DNA of 9,486 nt from NCBI GenBank assembly GCA_002434245.1, contig DJJR01000052.1:50223-59708 (forward strand), given 5' to 3'. Of this stretch, positions 1 through 5,854 are shown piece by piece. The notes under the pieces are model-generated. The model ran no database searches. It saw only the letters and a list, made by a program, of their open reading frames with translations, and was not told the DNA's origin. A program made the position numbers and the translations under genes. The stretch's first letter is position 1. Each line of letters opens with the position of its first letter. Source of the stretch: Pelosinus fermentans. Lineage in GTDB: Bacteria > Bacillota > Negativicutes > DSM-13327.

Positions 1-3
1 TTG

Positions 4-879
4 CTATTTTTCTATTTTTTTATTCATATGAACTTCAGCCCACTGCTTCCACGAATTTTCAAAGGCAGCATAATCCATGCCTGCATTTTTACTGATAGCC
101 TTATCTAAGCTATCGCCGGCTCTTAAACTCTTAACAATGTCTTGCAGCGTATCTTCTCCATACACCTCGGCAATATAACGTACAGCAGCCAGTGATTGAC
201 GATATGCCAGGGATTGATTGGACAGTTCATCAAAGCTGTCCTCCAGCTCTCTCATGGTGTACATCCTATCATCCAATACATTATCAGCAGTAATCCATTC
301 ATAATGATTTGCACGGTACTCCACATACTGAGCCAGACCTTCTGTAAACCAGCGAGGATAATTCCCATTGGTTATATGATCAAACACCAAATGAGTATAC
401 TCATGCACCATCGGACCTGAATGAATAAATTCTTCCACGGATTCTCCATCATTTAACCACACATGAGGTGATAGCAGTTGAATGGTTCCACCCCAGTACA
501 CTCCCATGGCACTTTCATTACCAGACCAGCCAAAAGCCTGACGCAGCTGATTCTTATTCGAATGAATAAGAATTAATGTTTTACCAGAAGGCGCATACTG
601 CAGCGTTTCAACTACTGGCTGATATGCAGCCTCAGCAGCCTGTCCTATCATACTTACTGTATCAGCATCAACTGGAGCGTATTTAATCCTAAAATGCGCA
701 GTTTCATAAGTTGCCATATCCCTTGCTTCATAATTAACCTTTATCTGTACCGCTTGACGTACCAGAGGATAAAGCCACATACGAGGTTTGGTCGGCATAG
801 CAAAAAACAGCATTAGAATAAAGAGCAGTCCAGCAACCATTATAAAGGTATTCGCTTCGCCTATTAGTACTTTACGCAT
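4..879 (-). CDS. Membrane-anchored peptidase MA-like metalloprotease (HExxH)
   Basis: Predicted 291-residue protein with a short basic start (MRK) and one hydrophobic segment at about residues 11-28, so probably an N-terminal membrane anchor with the rest outside the cell; no lipobox is visible. The zinc-site motif HEYTH lies at residues 159-163, and WFTEG with Glu180 follows 17 residues after the second His. This is the gluzincin arrangement typical of the peptidase MA-like family: two His and a downstream Glu bind zinc, and Glu160 would be the catalytic base. The preceding GVYWGGTIQLLSP stretch also fits that family. The C-terminal 100 residues are helical with no recognised domain. The ATG is preceded by a strong GGAGGG-type ribosome binding site, and a sigma-A promoter lies in the 84-base gap to deoC, so it is probably transcribed alone. 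Substrate and physiological role are unknown. The family call is good; actual protease activity is inferred. Confidence 0.85.
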   Translation of the reverse strand: MRKVLIGEANTFIMVAGLLFILMLFFAMPTKPRMWLYPLVRQAVQIKVNYEARDMATYETAHFRIKYAPVDADTVSMIGQAAEAAYQPVVETLQYAPSGKTLILIHSNKNQLRQAFGWSGNESAMGVYWGGTIQLLSPHVWLNDGESVEEFIHSGPMVHEYTHLVFDHITNGNYPRWFTEGLAQYVEYRANHYEWITADNVLDDRMYTMRELEDSFDELSNQSLAYRQSLAAVRYIAEVYGEDTLQDIVKSLRAGDSLDKAISKNAGMDYAAFENSWKQWAEVHMNKKIEK

Positions 880-917
880 AAGGCACCCTCCTCTCCTTCT
901 AAGAGTTACAGGTGCTC

Positions 918-946
918 ATTATAGCATAGGCTCAAAATAGTTTCTA
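918..946 (-). promoter_or_regulatory. Sigma-A-type promoter of the peptidase gene
   Basis: Reading the minus strand, a perfect -10 TATAAT (918-923) is separated by 17 bases from a -35 TAGAAA (941-946, four of six consensus bases). It lies 39 bases upstream of the peptidase ATG and just past the deoC stop, giving the gene its own promoter. No terminator is visible after deoC, so some read-through from deoC is possible. Confidence 0.6.
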
Positions 947-963
947 TCGGTATTTTATGTAAA

Positions 964-1596
964 CTAGCTTACAATTGCAATCCCTTTACTGGTTCCGATC
1001 CGCGTGGCCCCAGCAGCAATCATAGCTGCGGCCTCTTCAAAAGTACGAATCCCACCTGATGCTTTAATACCAATTCGATCTCCGATAATGGACTTAAATA
1101 ACCTGATATCTGCAATAGTGGCACCGCCTTCTGCAAATCCTGTAGATGTTTTAATAAACTGAGCGCCGCTTTCTAAAACAATACGGCAAACCCGTTCCTT
1201 TTCTTCCTCTGTTAGCAGCCCGGTTTCTACAATCACCTTAACAATACGTCCTTGCCCTTCTGCTATGACCTGTTGGATATCATACAGTACAGCCTCCCAA
1301 AGACCTAATTTGGCGGCACCAATATTAATCACCATATCTAATTCATCAGCACCATGCAAAACAGCTTGTTTAGCTTCGAAAGCCTTGACGATAGACAAAT
1401 TCGATCCCAAGGGAAAACCAATAACCGTAGCCACCTTCACACCCGTACCCGCTAATAAACTGACCGCCAGATCTACATAGCATGGATTAATACATACAGC
1501 AGCAAATTTATATTCTGCCGCTTCTTTACATAAGCAACGAATGTCATGAGGCGTTGCATCTGGTTTTAAAAGCGTATGATCAATATAGGTCTTCAA
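964..1596 (-). CDS. deoC: Deoxyribose-phosphate aldolase
   Basis: Class I aldolase of deoxynucleoside salvage: cleaves 2-deoxy-D-ribose 5-phosphate to glyceraldehyde 3-phosphate and acetaldehyde in the cytoplasm. With the chosen start it is 210 residues, a normal length for the family. Signatures in order: YIDHTLLKP near residues 4-12; GADELDMV with proton-relay Asp87; VKVIVETG at 119-126; FIKTSTGF with Schiff-base Lys149; GIKASGGIRT with Lys178 and the phosphate-binding glycines; GTSKG near the C terminus. Spacing of Asp87, Lys149 and Lys178 matches Bacillus-type DeoC. Start: the frame is open to an ATG at 1665, but that ATG lies at the predicted promoter -10 and the extra 23 residues are not part of the family. 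A TTG at 1596 sits 8 bases after AAAGGAG and begins MKTYIDHT, so I chose it. No deoA, deoD, deoB or pdp neighbour is present; the gene stands alone between perR and a peptidase gene. Confidence 0.96.
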   Translation of the reverse strand: MKTYIDHTLLKPDATPHDIRCLCKEAAEYKFAAVCINPCYVDLAVSLLAGTGVKVATVIGFPLGSNLSIVKAFEAKQAVLHGADELDMVINIGAAKLGLWEAVLYDIQQVIAEGQGRIVKVIVETGLLTEEEKERVCRIVLESGAQFIKTSTGFAEGGATIADIRLFKSIIGDRIGIKASGGIRTFEEAAAMIAAGATRIGTSKGIAIVS

Positions 1597-1665
1597 TTTC
1601 AATTCTCCTTTATATGTGAAATATGCTTCCCTTCTTATATTGATACATATTTCGCACTGCATCAC

Positions 1666-1694
1666 AAAATACCTTTAAGCTGAAATGATTTCAA
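1666..1694 (-). promoter_or_regulatory. Candidate promoter of deoC
   Basis: On the minus strand TTGAAA (1689-1694, five of six -35 bases) is followed after 17 bases by TATTTT (1666-1671, four of six -10 bases). Transcription would begin near 1659, leaving a leader of about 60 bases before the TTG start at 1596. This placement argues against the upstream ATG at 1665. Confidence 0.5.
1681..1693. promoter_or_regulatory. 13-bp palindrome overlapping the deoC -35 (candidate operator)
   Basis: TGAAATGATTTCA is a perfect inverted repeat of two 6-base arms around one central base. It overlaps the predicted -35 hexamer of deoC, where a repressor would block transcription. No regulator can be assigned from this window. 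Confidence 0.35.
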
Positions 1695-1702
1695 TATAAT
1701 AT

Positions 1703-1730
1703 AAAAAGACTCAGCTTTCGCCAAGTCTTT
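1703..1730 (-). terminator. Rho-independent terminator of perR
   Basis: Read on the minus strand, AAAGACTTGGC pairs with GCTGAGTCTTT (11 pairs, two of them G-U) around a GAAA tetraloop, and the T-run continues to five T. It begins 22 bases after the perR stop codon and ends just upstream of the deoC promoter, separating the two units. Confidence 0.75.
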
Positions 1731-1751
1731 ACTATTTTTGCAAATTAGGAT

Positions 1752-2177
1752 TTAATTGCTATTTTTTCGTTGACAAGCAGGACAGATTCCATGAAAATAA
1801 AACTGTTGTCCCATAATCTGATATTTCGTGCCTTGAGAGACTTCATTGACAAATGCATCAATATTAATATCAGGAACATCTTCGACTTGGCCGCATTCCG
1901 TACATCTCACATGAGGATGATTCGTCATAACAGCATCATAACGAAAACTATCTTCACCTGCATTTAATACTTGCACTAAACCGATTTCTTTAAGAATTTC
2001 CATCGTTTTATATACAGTAGCTAAGCTCATCGTTGGGTACATCGCCTGCAGTTCATTAAAAATCATCTCTGCATTAGGGTGAGACCGTGTAGAAGATAAC
2101 ATATTATAGATGGCCAACCGTTGAGGAGTAACCTTAAATCCTTTATCTCTCAGCAAAGACGTGATACAGACTTCCAT
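1752..2177 (-). CDS. perR: Fur-family peroxide-responsive repressor, PerR-like
   Basis: A 141-residue Fur-family transcription factor. The N-terminal winged helix includes KVTPQRLAIY (15-24) and the recognition helix SLATVYKTME (51-60). Two CxxC pairs, Cys92/Cys95 and Cys132/Cys135, would hold the structural zinc. Compared with Bacillus subtilis PerR, all five regulatory metal ligands are present at matching spacing: His33 (H37), Asp81 (D85), His87 (H91), His89 (H93) and Asp100 (D104). The Asp at the last position, rather than the Glu usual in Fur, points to a peroxide sensor in which the two His are oxidised; this is a family-based inference. The ATG is preceded by GGTGGTG about 6 bases upstream. 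It has its own promoter and terminator, so it is monocistronic. No catalase, ahpC or rubrerythrin gene is adjacent, so it probably acts on distant targets. A manganese- or iron-sensing Fur paralogue is the main alternative. Confidence 0.88.
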   Translation of the reverse strand: MEVCITSLLRDKGFKVTPQRLAIYNMLSSTRSHPNAEMIFNELQAMYPTMSLATVYKTMEILKEIGLVQVLNAGEDSFRYDAVMTNHPHVRCTECGQVEDVPDINIDAFVNEVSQGTKYQIMGQQFYFHGICPACQRKNSN

Positions 2178-2239
2178 ATATTCACCACCAATTCTAATTT
2201 ATTTTTTATAGAAAACGATTATCGAGTAGTTCTATCTCT

Positions 2240-2269
2240 ATTCTAATATATATTAAAAACTGTTGTCAA
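2240..2269 (-). promoter_or_regulatory. Sigma-A-type promoter of perR with AT palindrome over the -10
   Basis: Minus-strand TTGACA (2264-2269, perfect -35) and TAGAAT (2240-2245, five of six) are 18 bases apart. A 12-base palindrome, TAATATATATTA (2244-2255), overlaps the -10 edge and spacer. It could be an autoregulatory Fur/PerR-type site, but it matches the usual PerR box only partly, so the operator reading is weak. The promoter itself is well supported. Confidence 0.65.
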
Positions 2270-2283
2270 GGAAAATCTCTATC

Positions 2284-2331
2284 GTAAATGGAAGAGCCTC
2301 TGGGATACTTCCCAGAGGCTCTTCCATTTAC
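2284..2331 (-). terminator. Long perfect hairpin, probable terminator of the coat gene pair
   Basis: Bases 2284-2304 and 2311-2331 are exact reverse complements: a 21-bp stem with no mismatch and a 6-base loop. The middle of the stem is GC-rich (GAGCCTCTGGG) and the outer ends are A/T (AAAT against ATTT). It begins 17 bases after the stop of the CotF-like gene and ends 15 bases before the perR -35. There is no T-run beyond the stem; the only T's are inside its 3' arm. It therefore fits a terminator or a 3'-end-stabilising hairpin, and its symmetry allows it to act on either strand. Confidence 0.6.
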
Positions 2332-2347
2332 ACAAAGGCTGCTTACT

Positions 2348-2650
2348 TTAACTGCTAAATTTGCTTTGGGCTTTGTTGATCTGCTGAGCAGTTGCATTTT
2401 CCACATTGTAAAAGCCTTTTTGCTGCATCACATCAAAAATTTGTTTTTGCTGACTATATACATCCCCAAGAACATTCATGTAATCCTTGCGAAGCTGTTC
2501 ATTGGCAGCTTCCAGAATGTATGAATTAATTGATTCTGCGAGATGTTTGCTTTCATTTAACGCCAATTGCAGTATGTCCTGATCGGCAAACTGGCTGCCT
2601 TGTCCATTCAGTCCTTGTTGCTGTTGGTTCTGTTGACCTGCTTGTGCCAC
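2348..2650 (-). CDS. Spore coat protein, CotF family (short form)
   Basis: A 100-residue protein. The first 20 residues are Gln/Gly-rich and probably disordered (AGQQNQQQQGLNGQGSQ). Then comes a two-helix stretch, about 22-80, with the CotF-domain pattern: DQDILQLALNESKHLAE, a central AANEQLRKDYMNVL, and a closing IFDVMQQKGFYNV. Proteins of this family form part of the spore coat or lie at the spore surface and have a ferritin-like helical fold. The length is well below that of Bacillus CotF, but such short forms are common in clostridia-like spore formers (family knowledge). The start is GTG, preceded by GGGGTG about 6 bases upstream. It lies 17 bases after a second small coat-like gene, so the two are very probably one operon and their products may act together. 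Mother-cell expression late in sporulation is expected but not shown. Confidence 0.82.
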   Translation of the reverse strand: MAQAGQQNQQQQGLNGQGSQFADQDILQLALNESKHLAESINSYILEAANEQLRKDYMNVLGDVYSQQKQIFDVMQQKGFYNVENATAQQINKAQSKFSS

Positions 2651-2667
2651 AATATCACCCCTATCCT

Positions 2668-2865
2668 TTATTGTAATGTTTGACTCACATTCAAATGCTT
2701 ACTTAGATTTTGAAAATGCTGTTGATTTTTTTGGGCCATTTGTTGAAAAAGCTGTTTTGTTTCCTTGCATTGAATGGTGCTGGCAAAGTGATTTAGGCAT
2801 TGCACTGAATTCTGCTCCATTCCTAGGAAATCTTCCAATTGCATTACTTCTTTGGATGATAACAT
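2668..2865 (-). CDS. Small helical coat-like protein paired with the CotF-like gene
   Basis: A 65-residue protein that reads as two amphipathic helices, about 4-31 and 34-58, with a KxLFQQMAQKNQQHFQNL pattern close to the helix pairs of CotF and ferritin-like coat proteins. It has two Cys, at 23 and 33, and many Gln. The upstream ATG at 2871 touches the ribosome binding site (AAAGGAGGG directly abuts it). The ATG at 2865 lies 7 bases after GGAGG, so I prefer it; the alternative adds only two residues. It is the first gene of a two-gene unit with the CotF-like protein. The coat assignment is based on the helix pattern and on the neighbour, so it is weaker than for its partner. An equivalent reading is half of a split four-helix bundle. 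No membrane segment or export signal is seen. Confidence 0.75.
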   Translation of the reverse strand: MLSSKEVMQLEDFLGMEQNSVQCLNHFASTIQCKETKQLFQQMAQKNQQHFQNLSKHLNVSQTLQ

Positions 2866-2942
2866 GACCATCCCTCCTTTCTCCTATGTAAAATAAGTTG
2901 GCTATCGGCGAAATGTATAATTGCACCTCACCCTCGCTGACT

Positions 2943-2974
2943 ATAGCATGCACCATAAAAATACCAACTATGCA
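2943..2974 (-). promoter_or_regulatory. Possible sporulation (sigma-E-like) promoter for the coat pair
   Basis: Minus-strand TGCATAGT (2967-2974) and CATGCTAT (2943-2950), 16 bases apart, partly resemble mother-cell sigma-E elements (an ATA-type -35 and a CATA-type -10). The -10 has G in place of the usual A. No sigma-A promoter is obvious upstream of these genes. Offered as a weak candidate only. Confidence 0.2.
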
Positions 2975-2994
2975 TAAAAAAGCCTTATACATTT

Positions 2995-3130
2995 TTTAAA
3001 AACAGAACATTTTGAACCGCGAAGATACGAAGATTACGAAGAATTTTAAATGACCATGATCCCCCTTTGCGTCCTTCGTGTTCCTTCGCGCCTTCACGGT
3101 TCGTTGCTTTTTTCATAACCCTATATATTT
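2995..3130. repeat. GAAG-rich imperfect inverted repeat, copy 1
   Basis: The core, 3014-3102, begins GAACCGCGAAG and ends CTTCACGGTTC. The right arm read in reverse (GAACCGTGAAGGCGCGAAGG) matches the left arm (GAACCGCGAAGATACGAAG), so the core can fold into a long hairpin. Within each arm a CGAAG unit recurs every 8-10 bases. Outside the core the flanks are also shared with the second copy at 7013-7216: AAAAA and TTTTGAACCG on the left, CTTTTTT-ATAAC-CTATATA on the right. This copy has a short central part (core 89 bases). It fills most of the 341-base gap between the coat pair and the response regulator. It does not look protein-coding: the open frame across it is only repeat translated. Confidence 0.75.
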
Positions 3131-3143
3131 TTCTTGTCATGAT

Positions 3144-3191
3144 AAAAAAATATCTGACAAAAGAGGCTGCCAACAGCCCCTGATGTCAGAT
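3144..3191 (-). terminator. Rho-independent terminator of the kinase/regulator operon
   Basis: Read on the minus strand, ATCTGACA (from 3191) pairs with TGTCAGAT (to 3152). An inner GGCTG/CAGCC stem closes a 4-base loop, with an internal loop between the two stems. A run of seven T follows (positions 3150-3144). It starts 15 bases after the response regulator stop. Confidence 0.75.
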
Positions 3192-3206
3192 GACGAGTAA
3201 GATATA

Positions 3207-3959
3207 TTATTTTAATCCTAATATATCTTTGATCTCTCTAACTCGACTTTTGCTAATTGGTATTTCAACATCGCCTTCAACTTTTAACCAGTAGGTTCCC
3301 TTAAACCAAGGCACTACCTCTTTTACCTTATCCATGTTTACAATATAACTCTTATGCACGCGCACCAGATTGGTCTGAGCCAAGCGTTCCTCTAGTTCCG
3401 TTAAAGTACTTGTATAACTAAATTCACCATAAATTGTAACTACTGTAACAATACCTTTTTGGGTATACACATAAATCAAGTCATTGTAATGCACCATAAT
3501 AATCTTACCATTTTTTTCTAAGGGAAGCTTTTGCACAACAATTTTGGATTTATTTAACGCCGCATCCACGCGGCCAACCGCGGCCCGCCATTCATCACCA
3601 TGATAATTTTTCAGACGCTGGATTGTCATATGTACACGTTCTCTTTCAAAAGGCTTTAAAAGATAATCTACTGCGCCAACTGTAAAAGCCTGGACAGCGT
3701 ATTCATCATAGGCAGTGGCAAATACCAGTAAAGTTTCCGGAACGATAGTACGAAGTATCGCCGCAGTTTCTAAACCATTCATGCCCCGCATTTGTACATC
3801 CATAAAAATAACATTCGCTTTTAATTGAGCTGCTAATCCAATCGCTGCCGCCCCACTATCTGCTTCGCCCACAATTTCCACTTCATTTTCCAAGGACAAT
3901 AAATACTTTAGCTCATCACGAGCCGGACTCTCATCATCTACAATTAAAATGCTAAGCAC
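3207..3959 (-). CDS. lytT: LytTR-family response regulator
   Basis: A 250-residue two-domain regulator. The receiver domain (about 2-118) has Asp8-Asp9, phospho-acceptor Asp54 in IFMDVQM, Thr82 in FATAYDE and Lys102 in LLKPF. A linker follows, then a LytTR DNA-binding domain (about 140-246) with YVYTQKG, the signature RVHKSYIVN (200-208) and the PISKSR strand near the end. It would be phosphorylated by the kinase encoded just upstream and bind DNA as a dimer on tandem sites. Start: the frame is open to a GTG at 3983. The GTG at 3959 lies 6 bases after GAGGGGG and begins MLSILIVDDE, the usual family start, so it is preferred. It overlaps the kinase stop by 8 bases, indicating translational coupling. 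No lrgAB, pftAB or cstA-type target lies next door, so the regulon cannot be read from context. The symbol is by family only. Confidence 0.93.
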   Translation of the reverse strand: MLSILIVDDESPARDELKYLLSLENEVEIVGEADSGAAAIGLAAQLKANVIFMDVQMRGMNGLETAAILRTIVPETLLVFATAYDEYAVQAFTVGAVDYLLKPFERERVHMTIQRLKNYHGDEWRAAVGRVDAALNKSKIVVQKLPLEKNGKIIMVHYNDLIYVYTQKGIVTVVTIYGEFSYTSTLTELEERLAQTNLVRVHKSYIVNMDKVKEVVPWFKGTYWLKVEGDVEIPISKSRVREIKDILGLK

Positions 3960-5649
3960 ATTCTTCCCCCTCATCATACACACGCTTTGGAATACGCAAG
4001 GTTACTGTAGTTCCACTGCCTGGGGCACTCAAAAGGGACAATCCATATCCTATGCCATATTGTCCTCGTAAACGTTCATGAACATTGGATAGACCAATGC
4101 ATTCTGGAGCAGGCGCCGCCAAAGGACACCGCCCTTTGACATCCATGCCGACACCATCATCACGAATCGTAATCACAATATCCTGACCATCTTCCTTAGC
4201 GCTAATTATAATGCAGCCACCATTTTCCTTGGGCTGCAGCCCATGCTTTATCGCATTTTCTACTAAAGGCTGTATGGTTAAGGTAGGAATCAAATATTTT
4301 TCTACTTCTTCAGATATCATCTCTTGAATTACTAGCTTCTCGCCATGTCTGGCTTGCTCAATAGTTAAATAAGCACGGACTTGGGATAGTTCCTCTTTGA
4401 GGGTGATATTACGCCCTGTTTTATGTAAGGTATGCCGAAACATAGCTCCTAACTTTAATAAAAGCTCTCTTGCTAAATCAGGTTTTGTACGTACCAAAGA
4501 AGTAATCGTGTTAAGGGTGTTGAATAAGAAATGAGGATTGATTTGTGCATAAAGCGCTTTAAGCTCTGCCCTAGAAACTAATTTAGCCTGACGATCAATT
4601 TCTGTTAATTCCAATTGGGTGGAAAATAAATGGGCGATACCAGAAGCAAAAACTCTGTCTCCATGCCCTACGGCATTTGCCCTTGTATAATATAGCTTCA
4701 AAGTGCCTATAATGCGGTTTGCACGCTTTAAAGGCACGATAATGGCACTGGCCAATTTGCAATTTTTGCAGGAACAGCCAATGTCTAAAGCATTTTGTGC
4801 GATATACAGCTCTCCTTTAGAAAGTACTTGACTGGTAGCAAGGGTTAATCCTAAAGTATCCGCAGAATGATGGGTTGACTCCACGCCTACAAAAGCCAAC
4901 ACCTGCTCCGTATCTGTAATGGCAACTGCCTCATAGCTTCCTGCATTAAAAATAATTTGAGCTGTTGCCTGAGCAGAGTTGCGATCTAAGCCATGCCGCA
5001 GATAGGGTAAGGTCTTGGTTGCAATATCAAGAGCTTTATGAGACTGTTCGGCCCCAACCTGTTCTTGGGTATAGATCGCCGTCTTAATAATCAGCATAAA
5101 AATAGCAACTCCTAAGGAATTGACCAAAATCATCGGCATTCCAATCGCATCTACCAAATTCTTAGCCATCTCATAGGGATGAGCCGTAAGCAAAATAATA
5201 ATCATCTGCAAGACTTCCCCTACAACACCGGCAATAAAAGCGATCCACCAAGGAATGAGCTTCTCGTGATAATAACGATGGATTAAACCTGCCAGCAAAC
5301 CTTCACAAATACTAGAGATTCCACAAGAAAATGCTGTAAAACCACCTAATAAATAGCGATGCCCACCAGCAATAATTCCAGCGGCTGTCCCCATAATAGG
5401 ACCGCCAATGAGACCCGCAGCCATTACACCAATAACTCTGGAATTCGCCAATGCATCGCCTACGGGGATACCAGCATAGGTTCCTAAAATACCGATAAAA
5501 CCGAAAATAATAGTGATTGCAGCTTTTTCACTAAAATTACCTTGTCGATAAATCATCCGCCGAAATACTGAAAATTGAGATAATAAAAAAGCCAGCGTAG
5601 CGGCCACACTCATTCGTTCAATCATTTCCCATAATAATAAGTCAGTCAA
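3952..5649 (-). CDS. lytS: LytS-type membrane sensor histidine kinase
   Basis: A 565-residue sensor kinase. Residues about 10-190 hold the 5TMR-LYT membrane sensor with several hydrophobic helices and its characteristic N-x-R plus glycine-rich stretch (ANSRVIGVMAAG near 68, then GGP and GGHRY). A GAF-like domain follows, about 200-350, with IGCSCKNC (Cys292, 294, 297) before SAIIVPLKR. The kinase part is of the LytS/YehU class: phospho-acceptor His373 in QINPHFLFNTLN, the N-box QPLVENAIKHG (Asn465), DDGVGM (Asp498) and a GSGT box near 545. It should sense an envelope or metabolite signal (pyruvate in some relatives) and phosphorylate the LytTR regulator whose gene overlaps its 3' end. Start: a TTG at 5688 extends the frame, but it lacks a close ribosome binding site. 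The TTG at 5649, after GAGGTGAGGG, gives a normal short N terminus and is preferred with moderate certainty. Confidence 0.92.
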   Translation of the reverse strand: MTDLLLWEMIERMSVAATLAFLLSQFSVFRRMIYRQGNFSEKAAITIIFGFIGILGTYAGIPVGDALANSRVIGVMAAGLIGGPIMGTAAGIIAGGHRYLLGGFTAFSCGISSICEGLLAGLIHRYYHEKLIPWWIAFIAGVVGEVLQMIIILLTAHPYEMAKNLVDAIGMPMILVNSLGVAIFMLIIKTAIYTQEQVGAEQSHKALDIATKTLPYLRHGLDRNSAQATAQIIFNAGSYEAVAITDTEQVLAFVGVESTHHSADTLGLTLATSQVLSKGELYIAQNALDIGCSCKNCKLASAIIVPLKRANRIIGTLKLYYTRANAVGHGDRVFASGIAHLFSTQLELTEIDRQAKLVSRAELKALYAQINPHFLFNTLNTITSLVRTKPDLARELLLKLGAMFRHTLHKTGRNITLKEELSQVRAYLTIEQARHGEKLVIQEMISEEVEKYLIPTLTIQPLVENAIKHGLQPKENGGCIIISAKEDGQDIVITIRDDGVGMDVKGRCPLAAPAPECIGLSNVHERLRGQYGIGYGLSLLSAPGSGTTVTLRIPKRVYDEGEECA

Positions 5650-5734
5650 AACCCTCACCTCATATAGTGCCGATTTATATTTCTCCAACGTACATAAGGT
5701 ATGCCCCTCTAAATACTCTTATTTAAAGAATAAC

Positions 5735-5854
5735 ATGTTTAAATATAGCAAGCAACTACAACATAGTTCAATTATCCGCCGCAGCATTACTGCTTTAGTT
5801 TATGCTTATTATCTGATCTTCATGGTAACAGGGCCTAATTCCCCAGATTATTAG
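5735..5854 (+). CDS. Possible 39-residue membrane peptide (uncertain)
   Basis: An ATG at 5735 opens a frame of 39 codons ending in TAG. The product starts basic (MFKYSKQLQ, then IIRRS), has one hydrophobic run (ITALVYAYYLIFMV, about 19-32) and ends TGPNSPDY. That is the layout of a small single-span membrane peptide. Against it: the upstream sequence offers only a weak AAAGA-like ribosome binding site, no promoter is evident on this strand, and the frame begins at the predicted start point of the opposing kinase transcript. A frame of this length can occur by chance. I recognise no family. Confidence 0.22.
   Translation: MFKYSKQLQHSSIIRRSITALVYAYYLIFMVTGPNSPDY
5742..5771 (-). promoter_or_regulatory. 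Candidate promoter of the lytS-lytT operon
   Basis: On the minus strand TTGAAC (5766-5771, four of six -35 bases) is followed after 18 bases by TATATT (5742-5747, five of six -10 bases). TGC stands directly in front of the -10, making an extended -10 element. The leader to the TTG start at 5649 would be about 85 bases. A weaker overlapping alternative uses TTGCTT (5750-5755) and TATTCT (5727-5732). Confidence 0.45.

Noticed and set aside
196..420. Plus-strand frame opposite the peptidase gene (similar shadows at 1265-1480, 1770-1967, 2676-2867, 6414-6629 and 9055-9312)
   Set aside because: All lie antisense to well-supported genes, with no family signature or ribosome binding site.
1597..1665. 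ATG start of deoC at 1665
   Set aside because: It falls in the predicted promoter region, adds 23 residues not seen in DeoC proteins, and the TTG at 1596 has a well-placed AAAGGAG.
2288..2524. Plus-strand open frame of 78 codons
   Set aside because: Begins inside the perfect hairpin and runs antisense through the CotF-like gene; no ribosome binding site.
2699..2992. Minus-strand open frame of 97 codons with a hydrophobic start
   Set aside because: Overlaps most of the 65-residue coat-like gene in another frame, which has the better ribosome binding site and composition; the 3' half is clearly a shadow frame.
2985..3173. Minus-strand open frame of 62 codons across repeat copy 1 (contains NREGAKEHEGRK)
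   Set aside because: It is the GAAG-rich repeat arm in translation; a similar chance peptide (NREDAKKYKEHEE) comes from copy 2. No ribosome binding site and no protein-like composition outside the repeat.
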